Origin: Acidobacteriaceae bacterium | GTDB taxonomy: Bacteria > Acidobacteriota > Terriglobia > Terriglobales > Acidobacteriaceae | NCBI GenBank assembly: GCA_003132405.1 | Contig: PKXQ01000139.1 | Span: 1 to 58,282 of the forward strand | Direction of reading: 5' to 3' | DNA: 58,282 nucleotides | In this document: positions 42,001 to 50,175 of the stretch, one piece after another | Layout of the letters: each line of letters begins with the position of its first letter | How positions within the stretch are numbered: position 1 is the stretch's first letter | Made by a program: the position numbers and the translations under genes | Notes under the pieces: model-generated | Told to the model about the DNA's origin: nothing | Database searches by the model: none | What the model saw: only the letters and a program-made list of their open reading frames with translations

Positions 42001-42390
42001 AAGAAACGCCTCGTGCCGAGCGACTCGTCGAAAGCGTTGTTTGACGGTGCGAGTGCGCTGGACGCGAAGTTGATTGCGGTTCGCGATCCGCTGATCAATT
42101 TCAAGATCAGCGCCAGTGAAGATTCTTTGGCCTACGCGCCAGGTATCGACGCGAAGCTCGCATTTCTGTCCATGGGTGTCGCTGGCTTCGCCGATTCCGC
42201 TCCCACTGAGGCCGAGTACCAGGAGTTCGACAAGCTGAAAAAGCAGACCGACGTATTGCTCGCGCATTGGGATGAGGTGAGGAACGCGGATATCACCAAC
42301 TTCCAGAAACTTGCGTCCGAACAAAATATTCACCCTATTTACGTTCCGGATGTAAAGAGCGAAAAAGTGCAGGGCGGTGAAGAGGAATAA
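39097..42390 (+). CDS. Large secreted BNR/sortilin-like beta-propeller protein (glycosyl-hydrolase-like)
   Basis: A 1,097-residue exported protein with a signal peptide (about 8–26). A charged Asp/Lys linker (DDKDADKDKDKDDEGD) precedes the propeller. Asp-box/BNR motifs recur: GGGVWKSTDGANTW, DGVWKSVDAGKTW, GVFRTLDGGKTWG, GIYRSNDGGATW, GLYRSDDGGDSW, RIFKTSDGGTHW and GVFVSFDDGGHW. These form the VPS10/sortilin-type propeller of sialidase-like proteins. The last 350 residues include a helical segment (SQADLEKQFKLEMDVREQLN). Such proteins are abundant in Acidobacteriota and are annotated as glycosyl hydrolases, but no catalytic sialidase residues can be confirmed. A TTG one codon earlier is possible; AGGGG lies ahead of the start. 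Confidence 0.85.
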   Translation: MIEKVRARVVLLVCFLLLSSSLTFSQQKEGSRKTDAAQKNASQASAASDDKDADKDKDKDDEGDPLFRGMKYRSIGPFRGGRSLTAAGIPGDPSTYYFGATGGGVWKSTDGANTWSPSFDKAGSPSIGSIAVAASDPNVVYAGTGEACIRGNIGQGDGVWKSVDAGKTWKNVGLKDSRAIGKVIVNPRNPDIVFIAALGHPYGPNPERGVFRTLDGGKTWGKVLFKDENTGAIDVAFDPENANVLFASLWESRRTPWSLSSGGPGSGIYRSNDGGATWKKLDEHGLPAGPYGRIGLAVGANSDRVYALIEAKEGGLYRSDDGGDSWDLVNGSHGLVQRAWYYMHVIADPQDANTVYVADVEFFKSTDGGRNFNKVKVPHGDNHGLWIDPKNTKRMIASNDGGVTVSLDGGKSWAREDNQPTAQFYHVITDTRTPYYVYGSQQDNSTVAIASRSDDGAIGSPDWYAVGGGEAGYIAPNPTDPNIVYAGDYQGNITRFDRRTNQVKSIAVWPELTDARGAAVLDHRFQWTAPIVTSPFDPNTIYYGGERIFKTSDGGTHWDAISGDLTRNDKSKQQPSGGPITIDDTGTEYYDTVFSIAPSPVAKGVIWAGTDDGLIQVTRDEGKSWSNVTPKDLAEWSRISLIEASPHDAGTAYVAIDRHQNDDLAPCIYKTTNYGSTWTRITTGIPDGAFVRAVREDPKKKGLLYAGTERGVFVSFDDGGHWRSLQNNLPLVPVHDLVIKNDDLVLATHGRAFWILDDVSPLRQFADSVAAEEVHLYKPATAYRVHTGEAPAKLSFDGKNPPNGAVIYFYLKQAPKPETKQEVKIEILDATGNVVRTYSSNKSEPLDEPLDPDDKKREKEIKPEDGLNRFVWDLRYDEANRVPNYFLWEYNDGAKGPLAVPGNYQVRLTANGKNLTAPFEVKIDPRVTTSQADLEKQFKLEMDVREQLNRLYDAVNQIQDVRDQLDGLKKRLVPSDSSKALFDGASALDAKLIAVRDPLINFKISASEDSLAYAPGIDAKLAFLSMGVAGFADSAPTEAEYQEFDKLKKQTDVLLAHWDEVRNADITNFQKLASEQNIHPIYVPDVKSEKVQGGEEE

Positions 42391-42419
42391 CTCGGGGCAA
42401 GTCGAAGCAGGTTTGAACT

Positions 42420-42442
42420 TGGACGGGGCTAAGCCCCGTCCA
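42420..42442. terminator. Bidirectional hairpin between convergent genes
   Basis: TGGACGGGGCT and AGCCCCGTCCA are perfect 11-bp arms around one A. It sits between the BNR gene and the convergent membrane-protein gene and could stop transcription from both sides. Similar GACGGGGCTAAGCCCCGTC elements are, from memory, common in Acidobacteriota spacers, so it may also be a dispersed repeat. Confidence 0.6.
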
Positions 42443-42449
42443 TACATCT

Positions 42450-42965
42450 TTAGATAAACATCTCGTCTTGCGGCACGCCGCTTCCGCCATTTTTTGGATG
42501 GCGGCGCTTCTGTCCTAGAAACACTTCCAATCCGGTGGTGATTGCGGTCATCAGGCCGTTGACCTGGCGCAGCGGAGAGACCACCGTCTTATGCACCATC
42601 TCGGTCGTGTCTTCCACTTTGTCCATGGTGCGATTCAGCAGTTCGTCGGCGCGAATCACCTGTAAGCGGGTGCGATCGAGCGCATCGGTGAGCGTAGCGT
42701 CGATGCGCGCCAGTTGATTGCGCACCAGATTGGTCGATTCCGCAACATTGACCGAGATGGTGTCGATCTTGGGCCGCAGGTCGACCACAAGACTCTGCAC
42801 CGAATCAATTGCGGGCAAGGCCTTGGCGCGCACTTCTGTCGCGAGCGCTTCTATCTTCGCGGAGCTCTTGCTGACGGCGAGGTAGAGGGCCACCATCACT
42901 AGTGCCTGCAATATCACCGCAAATCCCGTCACAAAAATAAAATATCTTAGGAGATTGTCATCCAT
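42450..42965 (-). CDS. Membrane-anchored coiled-coil protein (DUF948-like)
   Basis: A 171-residue protein with one N-terminal helix (LLRYFIFVTGFAVILQALVM and onwards, about 5–30) followed by an amphipathic helical region rich in VRAKALPAIDSVQSLV-type heptads to about residue 145. It resembles the DUF948-type envelope proteins often encoded beside YtxH proteins, as here. The C terminus (KRRHPKNGGSGVPQ) is polar. Probable role in envelope or stress physiology; unknown in detail. It follows the YtxH gene on the same strand. Confidence 0.7.
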   Translation of the reverse strand: MDDNLLRYFIFVTGFAVILQALVMVALYLAVSKSSAKIEALATEVRAKALPAIDSVQSLVVDLRPKIDTISVNVAESTNLVRNQLARIDATLTDALDRTRLQVIRADELLNRTMDKVEDTTEMVHKTVVSPLRQVNGLMTAITTGLEVFLGQKRRHPKNGGSGVPQDEMFI

Positions 42966-43073
42966 AGTTGCTCCTGCTGCCGTTGAGACAGTGGCGGAGA
43001 GGCGCTTTCGATTTCAAGAACGTTGGGTGTCGACCGAAGCGCCCCCCATCAAACCTGCCAATTTAGATCGCCG

Positions 43074-43385
43074 CTAGATATTCTTGGCGTGGTCCGGCGT
43101 TGCCGTCGTCGTCTCGTTATAGGCCTGTCGTCCGGCCTCATAAGCGCTGCGGAATTGTTCTTTCTGCTGGTTCAGCACGTCGCGTCCGCGGTCGACCCAG
43201 TCATTGGCCTGTTCCCGGGCCTTGCGGACCTGCTCGCGCGCCTTCTCGGTGCCTTCCTGCGCCTTGGACCGGATTACCTCTCTCATCTCATCGCCCGCCC
43301 GTGGAGCATACAATACTCCGACCACCGCTCCCACTCCGAGCCCTGCAAGGAACCACAAAAAGCTGTTACTGTCGTTATCCGCCAT
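43074..43385 (-). CDS. YtxH-like small membrane protein
   Basis: A 103-residue protein with an N-terminal helix containing the family signature FLAGLGVGAVVGVLYAPRAG followed by a highly charged coiled coil (about 40–90). YtxH proteins belong to general stress responses in several phyla. GGAGG lies six nt upstream of the chosen ATG; homology also begins there, so the longer in-frame start is rejected. Likely cotranscribed with the DUF948-like gene that follows. Confidence 0.85.
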   Translation of the reverse strand: MADNDSNSFLWFLAGLGVGAVVGVLYAPRAGDEMREVIRSKAQEGTEKAREQVRKAREQANDWVDRGRDVLNQQKEQFRSAYEAGRQAYNETTTATPDHAKNI

Positions 43386-43592
43386 CTCAACCCTCCTCAA
43401 ACTTTCTCAATACTTCCTTCTCAATACTTCGGATGGTAGCACCGCGATATGTGAAAGACAATTCACCGCGCCCCAGATTGCCGAACCAGATTAGAGCAGG
43501 CTTTCACGGCTAGGGTTGCTACCTGTGCGAAAGAAACCCTTGTGCGCGAAGCGCCAAAGGCGGAGAATGATGCGGTTTCGAGGAGGCACTTT

Positions 43593-44021
43593 TTGTCCGA
43601 CCGCAAGTATCGGCAGCGCGGGTATCAGGATTCTGGTGGTGGCAAGAAAAAAGACTTTGAGAAATCCGCAGCGCCGAAAAAAGAAAATACCTTTGGACCG
43701 CGGCCCATCAACATGCCCGGAACGCGCACCGTCTCGCGCTGCGCCGAGTGCGGAGCATTGCTGCAAAATCTAACCAATCCCGTCGGCGAGTGTCCGAAGT
43801 GCGGCTTTGCGCTGCACGCCTGCAAACAGTGCGAACATTTCGATCCCTCCAGCCGTTTCGAATGCAATCAGCCGATCCCGGCTCGAATCTCGCCTAAAGA
43901 TAAGAAGAACGATTGCTCGTTTTTTTCCATTCGAGTGATGGTGGAGAAGGAAACCTCGAGCAAGCCCAGTCAGCGGCCAAATGACGCGCGCGCCGCGTTT
44001 GACAATTTGTTTAAGGACTGA
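43593..44021 (+). CDS. Zinc-ribbon protein of unknown function
   Basis: A 142-residue protein with a basic, low-complexity first third, then four CxxC-like groups: CAECG, CPKCG, CKQCEHFD and a downstream C of FECNQP plus KNDCSFF. The first two pairs form a zinc ribbon; the second set a possible second site. The TTG start is chosen because AGGAGG lies six nt upstream; no ATG fits as well. The C terminus (DARAAFDNLFKD) is typical of a family I recall in Acidobacteriota, where it is uncharacterised. Confidence 0.75.
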   Translation: MSDRKYRQRGYQDSGGGKKKDFEKSAAPKKENTFGPRPINMPGTRTVSRCAECGALLQNLTNPVGECPKCGFALHACKQCEHFDPSSRFECNQPIPARISPKDKKNDCSFFSIRVMVEKETSSKPSQRPNDARAAFDNLFKD

Positions 44022-44379
44022 GGCAGGCAGTTCTCAACTGTCAGCTCTCAGCAAAACGGAGAGCTTCGCACAGAGCTGGGCAAACCGAATATAGGCCCAC
44101 ATGCCGCGGCGGTAACCAATCGCGAGACTTTTGCGCAAGCCTACGCTCACATCCTTGCGCTTCGGACCGCGACGTACCAGACAACTGGAAACCGGAAATC
44201 CTTCACTGCGGAAGCGACTACGGCAGCAAAGGGAGATCATAAAGGAAAAAACGTAATCCGGTTCTTCCAGGACGGAAAAGAATATGCACGTGCATACGAA
44301 TGTTGTTGGGGATTCACCACCAACTGTCACGGAACCTACATAGACTGTTACACTGCCGCGGTCTGAAATTGTGTTGTCT
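44022..44379. other. Intergenic region with a 14-bp palindrome
   Basis: No gene is convincing here; open frames on the minus strand lack protein-like character. TATGCACGTGCATA (44283–44296) is a perfect palindrome about 85 nt before the next start codon and may be a regulatory site. Near the left edge TGTCAGCTCTCAGC resembles the CTGACAGCTG repeat seen at 45093–45123. Confidence 0.4.
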
Positions 44380-44874
44380 ATGAGAATTGCTCTCTTGATG
44401 GCGTCCGTCTGCGTGGGCCAGATCACCTGCATGGGCCAGATCACCGGGTCGTGGGACGCGGACGCGAAAGCGATGGCCCAAGCGCTGGTATCTGGGCTAG
44501 AGAAATGCCCGCCACGGGTGATCGTTGCAAAATTCGGCAAGGATGGCTGGGCGAAGACTACTTGGGGACCCCCGACAAATCTTGACTACGATGTTCTAAG
44601 AACCAACTCAGTCAAGTGGCCTTACCACATCGTAATCTCGTACACGATTCTGGTCAGCGGAACAAAAAACCGCAAGAATCGAGAGGAGGCTGAGCAAGAC
44701 GTGAGGCCATCGCTCGTTTTCAAGCTCAGCTACAAGAACACCTATGACTTTGGAGATGATGGCAGCCTCCGCCTCTCGGAGACTACAACCCAACAAATCC
44801 TCGAGGGCGGCAGTTGGAAGCAGCGGACTCTCTTGCCCGATGCATGTTGGGACCACATTCCGTGGTCGGACTAG
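44380..44874 (+). CDS. Hypothetical exported protein
   Basis: A 164-residue protein with a short hydrophobic N terminus (MRIALLMASVCVGQITCMGQ) that could be a signal peptide. The rest shows alternating strands (HIVISYTILVSGTKN, VFKLSYKNTYDFGDD) and ends with DACWDHIPW. I recognise no family. An in-frame GTG three codons upstream is possible. No ribosome-binding site is obvious and base composition is slightly AT-richer than the neighbours, so acquisition from elsewhere is possible. Confidence 0.5.
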   Translation: MRIALLMASVCVGQITCMGQITGSWDADAKAMAQALVSGLEKCPPRVIVAKFGKDGWAKTTWGPPTNLDYDVLRTNSVKWPYHIVISYTILVSGTKNRKNREEAEQDVRPSLVFKLSYKNTYDFGDDGSLRLSETTTQQILEGGSWKQRTLLPDACWDHIPWSD

Positions 44875-44925
44875 TCATGAGAATCCATCTCACAAAATCC
44901 ACCGCCCTCCGGAGAAGCTCCCTTA

Positions 44926-44975
44926 AATAGCTTTTGAGTGTTGCGCTGGTAATAGCTTTTGAGTGTTGGTCTGGA
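44926..44975. repeat. 25-nt direct tandem repeat, two copies
   Basis: Two adjacent units share AATAGCTTTTGAGTGTTG at their start and diverge in the last seven bases. They lie in a non-coding spacer between a hypothetical gene and the convergent SDR gene. Confidence 0.8.
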
Positions 44976-45092
44976 CCTCCCGAGCCTGAGATCGTGCAAG
45001 GAGATTCCGACTCAGGTAGACCTGACTCATTGCTAGTTATCGCAAGTCGCTCAACGCTGCCCGCGCTCATCGGTCAGCAGAAATTGCCTTAA

Positions 45093-45123
45093 CTGACAGC
45101 TGATCGCTGATGGCTGACAGCTG
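45093..45123. repeat. CTGACAGCTG direct repeat downstream of the SDR gene
   Basis: CTGACAGCTG occurs twice, 21 nt apart, around GATCGCTGATGG, just past the SDR stop codon. It looks like a degenerate dispersed hairpin repeat; CAGCTG is itself palindromic. Confidence 0.5.
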
Positions 45124-45126
45124 CAC

Positions 45127-45891
45127 CTACGGTTTCTGCGTCGGCCGCAGCAGCACTTCGCTGGCGAAGGATTGCGGCGCTTGCGTCACTAGCATGGCTA
45201 CTATGTGGGCTACGTCGGCGGCCTGCAGCATTTTCTCTGTGTTCATGCCGGTATGCGGGCTGAATTCAGTGTGGGTTGAGCCGGGGCAGATCACAGAGAC
45301 GCGAATGCCATGGACGCGCAACTCCTCCGCCACCGAGTAGGTCAGGCCGTTTAATCCCCATTTCGAGGCGGCGTAGGCGGCACCGTTGGGCAGGGCGTTT
45401 TTGCCGGCGAGGGAGGAGATGTTGATGATGTGTCCGCCACGCGTCTTAATCATCAGGGGCGCGAGGCCGCGAATGCAGTAGTAGACGCCGCGCAGGTTGG
45501 TGTTCAGCAGTGTGTCCCAATTCTCGGGCGCGAGCTTATGGAGCGGTCCATTGAAACTGCCGACTCCGGCGTTGTTCACGAGAATGTCGAGGCGATCGAA
45601 GGTGCGCTCGACTTGCTCGGCGAGGGCTTCGACCGAAGCGAGATCGGTGACGTCGCATGGTATGACGATGCTTTTCGCCGAACTGTTCTCCGGACCTTGA
45701 TGGCTACGGTTCTGCTCGATCGCAGTGGCCGTCCCTTCCAAGGCGGGGCGTGAGCGTCCGCAGAGAATTGTGTGCGCACCGAGATCGGCAAGTTGCAGGG
45801 AGATAGCTCGGCCGATGCCGCTTCCAGCGCCTGTGACGACGGCGACTTGACCAGACAGGGGCAGCTGTGTGGAGGATGCGATTGTTGTCAA
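45127..45891 (-). CDS. Short-chain dehydrogenase/reductase
   Basis: A 254-residue classical SDR. The NAD(P) motif is TGAGSGIG (about 20–27), the CDVTD segment at about 79–83 contacts the adenine, NNAG is at about 105–108, and the catalytic Ser of INISSLAG and YAASK (Tyr/Lys) are in place. GRSR after the second strand favours NADP. It is a probable 3-ketoacyl or alcohol reductase; the substrate is unknown. It is monocistronic by spacing. Confidence 0.93.
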   Translation of the reverse strand: MTTIASSTQLPLSGQVAVVTGAGSGIGRAISLQLADLGAHTILCGRSRPALEGTATAIEQNRSHQGPENSSAKSIVIPCDVTDLASVEALAEQVERTFDRLDILVNNAGVGSFNGPLHKLAPENWDTLLNTNLRGVYYCIRGLAPLMIKTRGGHIINISSLAGKNALPNGAAYAASKWGLNGLTYSVAEELRVHGIRVSVICPGSTHTEFSPHTGMNTEKMLQAADVAHIVAMLVTQAPQSFASEVLLRPTQKP

Positions 45892-46330
45892 TGCGGATGA
45901 CTCCTGGCAAAAGTAATTAAACGGGATGACCCCGCTATTCTACTGATGCGGTTGTTTTCGCTTGCAGCGTTATTTTATTTTGCGTCGCGGCTCGATTTCG
46001 CATCCAAGAAATCGGTTGGGGCGAGTCCATATGGGGCGCGCTTCCCCGATTAGGACTGACGGAATGGATGTAGCGGCCAAGGCGCTTGCCTTAGCCGGAC
46101 GACATCCTTATAATCCGCTCACCGGAATAATGTTGAGCCGCGGGCTATCGATAGGCACATGAGTTTCGGGACCCGTCAAAGTGAGCTAGACCAGTAAGCC
46201 AGACTAGACGATGTGTGCGCTGCAAGTGTGAGCTAAGAGGTACTTCATGGTGCCAGCCCGACACCAGGATTGGGTCGACCAGGGCGCGAGGTCAACTCCA
46301 GCTTCCCCGAAGAGTGAAGGAGCCACAGGA
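45892..46330. other. Intergenic region with a consensus promoter and long leader
   Basis: No gene seen. A good sigma-70 promoter (46086–46114) reads right, leaving a leader of about 210 nt before the secreted repeat protein gene. CGGG/CCCG pairs in 46140–46180 could form a stem, but I see no known riboswitch. Confidence 0.45.
46086..46114 (+). promoter_or_regulatory. Sigma-70-type promoter
   Basis: TTGCCT and a perfect TATAAT are separated by 17 nt. It faces the gene at 46331; start of transcription would be near 46121. Confidence 0.6.
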
Positions 46331-47731
46331 ATGAAGAAGATCGTTCTCGCGATGTTGCTGGTAGCAGCAGTTACCGCCGTCGCACAAACCGCGTCGCAGC
46401 CAAATTCAGCGCCCGCGCAGTCTGCGCCGCAACAGGGTGCCACACCAGCCGCTACTCCGTCGCAAGGGACAGCAGCAACTCCAACGCCACAAGGCGCAGC
46501 TCCAACTGCGGCGCCGGCCCAGCCGGCCGCCGCGCCTGCTCAGCAGAAAAAAGAGATTAAAGATCCCGCCGAATATAACGCTTACGTAGGCGCCGTAGAG
46601 CAGAAGGACCCGGCCGCCAAGATCAGCGGCCTGGAAGCATTCATCACGCAGTATCCGAACACCGTGATGAAGGAAGAGTCGCTGGAATATCTAATGGGCG
46701 CCTACCAGCAGACGGGCAATTCGCCGAAGATGCTGGAGACGGCGCAGAAAGTCCTGGCGGTGAACCCGTGCAATTTACGAGCCCTGGCGCTCGTCGCTTA
46801 CTCGAAGCAGGCGATGGCGACGGCGGGCCAGAGCGCGCAACAGAATTTTGCCGATGCTGGCCAGGCTGGTCAGAAGGGCTTGCAGTGCTTGCAGACTGCG
46901 GTGCGTCCGTATGACGCAGCGCAGGCCGACTGGGACAAACTGAAAACGCAGACCGCCGGAATTTTCAACGGCGCGGCTGGCATCAGCGCCTATCAGGCGA
47001 AGGATTATGCGACCGCTGAAAAATATTTGCGGGCCGCGGTGCAGGGCGATCCTGCTAATTTGCTTGAGATCTATGACCTCGCACTGGCCGACCTCGCTCC
47101 GGGAGCAGCGGAAAATGACCCGGAAGGACTCTTCTATATTGCGCGTGCTTCGAATCTCGCGCAGGGAGCTGGCAAGGATCAGATCGCGAAGTTCGGGAAG
47201 AGCCGCTACGTCCAATATCACGGCGCCGACGATGGATGGAGCGATTTGCTGACACAGACAACCAGCGCAACTCAGCCGCCCGCGAATTTCGCGATCACGA
47301 AGTATGTGCCGCCCACGCTAGCGGAGCAGGCCGCCGCACTCGTTAAAAGCAAGAAAGTTGAGGAGATGAGCTTCGCGGAATTCCAACTGGTTCTGTCCGA
47401 AGGAACACCGGAAGATGCAGATAAGGTCTGGACGACGCTCAAAGGGAAGCCGCTGCAGTTGCAGGCGCATATCATCAGCATCGAGTCCTCGAGCAAACTG
47501 CAACTGGCGGGTAGTCAGGACGACATCGACGCCAAGCGGGCCGATATCGATCTGACCATGATGGCCGCGATTCCGAAGAAGGATATGCCGAAGGAAGACT
47601 CGGATTTTCAGTTTGAAGGAACGCCCGTCTCCTACGTGGCCAAGCCGTTTGTAATGACGATGGACCAAGGGGCATTGCTGGTGAAAGCGAAACCGAAGCC
47701 AGCCGCTACTCATCACAAGACGGCGCAGTGA
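46331..47731 (+). CDS. Secreted TPR-like protein with Ala/Pro/Gln-rich linker
   Basis: A 466-residue exported protein: signal peptide MKKIVLAMLLVAAVTAVAQ, an Ala/Pro/Thr/Gln-rich linker to about residue 72, then helical repeats (KISGLEAFITQYPNTVMKEE, LEYLMGAYQQTGNSPKMLET, YATAEKYLRAAVQGDPANLL) of the tetratricopeptide type. The C-terminal 130 residues are a distinct domain with no family I can name. It is likely a periplasmic or outer-membrane-associated scaffold. The ATG is chosen because the signal peptide begins there and AAGGAG lies upstream; in-frame sequence further 5' is leader. A strong terminator follows the gene. Confidence 0.82.
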   Translation: MKKIVLAMLLVAAVTAVAQTASQPNSAPAQSAPQQGATPAATPSQGTAATPTPQGAAPTAAPAQPAAAPAQQKKEIKDPAEYNAYVGAVEQKDPAAKISGLEAFITQYPNTVMKEESLEYLMGAYQQTGNSPKMLETAQKVLAVNPCNLRALALVAYSKQAMATAGQSAQQNFADAGQAGQKGLQCLQTAVRPYDAAQADWDKLKTQTAGIFNGAAGISAYQAKDYATAEKYLRAAVQGDPANLLEIYDLALADLAPGAAENDPEGLFYIARASNLAQGAGKDQIAKFGKSRYVQYHGADDGWSDLLTQTTSATQPPANFAITKYVPPTLAEQAAALVKSKKVEEMSFAEFQLVLSEGTPEDADKVWTTLKGKPLQLQAHIISIESSSKLQLAGSQDDIDAKRADIDLTMMAAIPKKDMPKEDSDFQFEGTPVSYVAKPFVMTMDQGALLVKAKPKPAATHHKTAQ

Positions 47732-47794
47732 TGTGAGGTTTTCAGGTGCCAGATTTGTGGGCCTGAAAAGAGCGGTAGGGGTTTGAGTGGTCAA

Positions 47795-47831
47795 GAGGGC
47801 GGTCCCAAACGGGATCGCCCTCATTGATTTT
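47795..47831 (+). terminator. Rho-independent terminator after the secreted repeat protein
   Basis: GAGGGCGGTCCC-AAAC-GGGATCGCCCTC is a 12-bp stem with one G·T pair and a four-base loop, followed by ATTGATTTT. It may also serve the convergent Fis-like gene. Confidence 0.8.
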
Positions 47832-47887
47832 GAGCGGGCGTAAACGTTGACCGGCGGCTAGCGGAGCCTACTTTTAACGAACTTCGT

Positions 47888-48166
47888 TTAGCGAACTTGT
47901 TTTCTCTCCAACGAGACCGGGCGCGCGCTGCGAGGTGGACGTTTGGCGCCGGCGCGCAGTGGACGAACATCAATCTTAAGTTCTTGCATGGTGCGGCTGA
48001 GCGTGTTTCGATGCATGCCCAGTTGCCGCGCCGCCTTGCACTGATTGCCGCGATTTTCTTCCAGCACGGTGATGATGAACCGCTTCTTAAACTCACGAAC
48101 CGCTTCGGAGTAGAGGATGTTGCTCTTGTACATCTGCAGGATCAGCGCTTCCAATTGATCTTTCAC
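47888..48166 (-). CDS. Fis-family helix-turn-helix protein
   Basis: A 92-residue protein. The second half of the core is the Fis/NtrC-type helix-turn-helix (NQCKAARQLGMHRNTLSRTM at about 42–61), preceded by an N-terminal helix pair (EAVREFKKRFIITVLEENRG) for dimerisation. The basic C-terminal tail (about 70–92) is longer than in E. coli Fis. Could be a nucleoid protein or local regulator. No partner gene suggests a target. Confidence 0.85.
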   Translation of the reverse strand: MKDQLEALILQMYKSNILYSEAVREFKKRFIITVLEENRGNQCKAARQLGMHRNTLSRTMQELKIDVRPLRAGAKRPPRSARPVSLERKQVR

Positions 48167-48351
48167 TGCTGCCTCGTTTCCAAAGGCCGAGAACCGAACG
48201 GCCTGTGGCGTAGTTCAAATTTCAAATCCCGCGCCCAAGGCGCGTTGTCACTCATGCGGCAGCGGCACGCCGGAGTGCGTGCCCTGTCGCCTGTCTTACA
48301 TCCACTACAAATAATTGAAACCTGTTTGCGCCGCCCAATGGCACGGCGCAT

Positions 48352-48909
48352 TTACTGCAACGGCATCGTCGGCTGCATTTGAACTTTTTCGGTCGCCGAA
48401 TGCACGTGCCGCAACGAGTCCAAGCCCTGGTAAAAACGTTGCCGCAATTCCGAAGGTGCCAGCCAGATCGCCGCTCTTCCGCCCACCAGAAAATACGGAG
48501 CCAACTGCGATCCCTCCAGCCACTTCGCCGCGGGCGCAAACGCAGTCATCGCGGTGAGTACAATGGCCACCACCAGCACGCCGCGCAACAAACCAAGGAC
48601 CGCGCCCAGCACGCGATCAATCGCGCTCAGGCCCGCTTTCTTCATTGCCCACTGCGCAATTCGTCCGGCAAAGCCGAACACGATCAGAACAGCAAAAAAA
48701 ATAATCAGAAACCCGGCAATTTCGCCCAGCCAGGGCGACTTCAAATGAGGTGCGAACCAGTCCGCCAGGCGATGATACTGCCATGCGGCCAGCAAGTATC
48801 CTACGGCCAAGCCGGCCAGATTGAAGGCTTCGCGAAAGAAGCCTTCAATCGCCGCCCCGGTCACGGAGAAAACCAGGAAGCCGAGGATAATCCAGTCGGC
48901 GATGCTCAT
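48352..48909 (-). CDS. cvpA: CvpA-family membrane protein
   Basis: A 185-residue membrane protein with four or five helices; the family features ADWIILGFLVFSVTGAAIEG, FREAFNLAGLAVGYLLAAW and IDRVLGAVLGLLRGVLVVA are clear. CvpA is needed for colicin V production in E. coli and is linked to envelope and purine-related functions; here it lies next to purC on the same strand, as cvpA lies next to purF in enterobacteria. An earlier in-frame ATG (48930) is less likely, because the family start is MSIADW. Confidence 0.88.
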   Translation of the reverse strand: MSIADWIILGFLVFSVTGAAIEGFFREAFNLAGLAVGYLLAAWQYHRLADWFAPHLKSPWLGEIAGFLIIFFAVLIVFGFAGRIAQWAMKKAGLSAIDRVLGAVLGLLRGVLVVAIVLTAMTAFAPAAKWLEGSQLAPYFLVGGRAAIWLAPSELRQRFYQGLDSLRHVHSATEKVQMQPTMPLQ

Positions 48910-48977
48910 AGTTCGATGCTCATGGTTCACCGGATCCGAATTTCGTAAATCGAATTCAATGACACCAGCGCACGCCG

Positions 48978-49889
48978 CTAAATCTCCAACTCGCGTCCTG
49001 TCAACTGGCGATACGCCCCGAGATACTTTTCGCTTGTCCGCAGCGCCACTTCATGGGGGAGAGCTGGCGCGGGCGGTTGTTTGTTCCAGCGAATTTCTTC
49101 GAGGTAATCCCGTACATATTGCTTGTCGTAAGAATCCTGCGCCTTGCCCGGTTGATAGGCGTCGGCCGGCCAGAAGCGCGAGGAATCCGGTGTAAGAACT
49201 TCGTCCGCCAGCGTGATGCCCTTGGCGGTTTGTCCAAACTCAAACTTCGTGTCGGCGATGATGATGCCGCGCTGCCGCGCATAATCGGCGACCTTTTTAT
49301 AAATGCGCAAGGTGAGGTCGCGCAATTGTCGGCTCAATTCGGGATCGACGAGCTTGCGCATTTCTTCGAAAGAAATGTTGATGTCGTGCCCTGTCGTAGC
49401 CTTGGTCGCCGGAGTGAAGAGCGGCTCCGGCAATTGGTCGGATTCTCTCAAGCCAGATGGCAGTTTCACGCCGCATACCGAGCCTGTGGCCTGGTACTCT
49501 TTCCATCCAGAGCCCGAAAGATAGCCGCGCGCCACGCATTCGACGGGAAACATCTCGGCGCGCATCACCATCATCGAGCGCCCGCGAAGCTCATCAGCGT
49601 GGCTGCGGATGGCCGCCGGATACCGGTTTACGTCAGCGGTCACAAAATGATTGGGGACAATGTCTTTGAGAAAGTCGAACCAGAAGAGCGAGATCTGCGT
49701 GAGCACGCGTCCCTTGTGCGGAATGCCAGTCGCGAGCACGTAATCGAAAGCAGAGATGCGGTCGGTAGCCACGAACAGCAAGTGGTCTTGATCAAGGCTG
49801 TAGACGTCGCGCACCTTGCCGCTGGCGTGCAACTCTAATTCGGGGTAATCGGTGCGGAGAAGAACGGAGTCGAGAATTTCGGGGCTCAT
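48978..49889 (-). CDS. purC: Phosphoribosylaminoimidazole-succinocarboxamide synthase
   Basis: A 303-residue SAICAR synthetase of de novo purine synthesis, joining CAIR and aspartate with ATP. Motifs: ASGKVRDVYSLDQDHLLFVA at the N terminus, DRISAFDYVLATGIPHKGRV, the ECVARGYLSGSGWKEYQ segment and, near the end, IIIADTKFEFG plus DEVLTPDSSRFWPAD. The length fits the longer, yeast-like type rather than the 240-residue E. coli type. An alternative GTG start lies four codons upstream. It is followed on the same strand by cvpA. Confidence 0.95.
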   Translation of the reverse strand: MSPEILDSVLLRTDYPELELHASGKVRDVYSLDQDHLLFVATDRISAFDYVLATGIPHKGRVLTQISLFWFDFLKDIVPNHFVTADVNRYPAAIRSHADELRGRSMMVMRAEMFPVECVARGYLSGSGWKEYQATGSVCGVKLPSGLRESDQLPEPLFTPATKATTGHDINISFEEMRKLVDPELSRQLRDLTLRIYKKVADYARQRGIIIADTKFEFGQTAKGITLADEVLTPDSSRFWPADAYQPGKAQDSYDKQYVRDYLEEIRWNKQPPAPALPHEVALRTSEKYLGAYRQLTGRELEI

Positions 49890-50175
49890 CAGTAAATTCA
49901 CCGGTAAAAAACTCTGCGTATTCTAGCCTTCGCCAAGAATTTGTCAACGCTTTCTATCACGTGCGCCGGGTAGGACCGGGGGCTGCGAAAAGAAAAGAGT
50001 TGACAGCTCTAGTGTAAGCCAGAAGCCGCGTCTGGCGCAGGTTCTGGAAAGACTGCCGTGTGGAAAAACTGAGGAAGGCTCTGGAAAAAAAGGCGATGAT
50101 TTTCGCCGGCTGCAAGCAAGAAAATACTCGCGCGTCAAGAACGAACGATGGAAGGAGATAGCACGCTACCGTGGT

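Noticed and set aside
44034..44540. 168-codon minus-strand frame
   Set aside because: Overlaps a more plausible plus-strand gene, has no ribosome-binding site and no recognisable domain.
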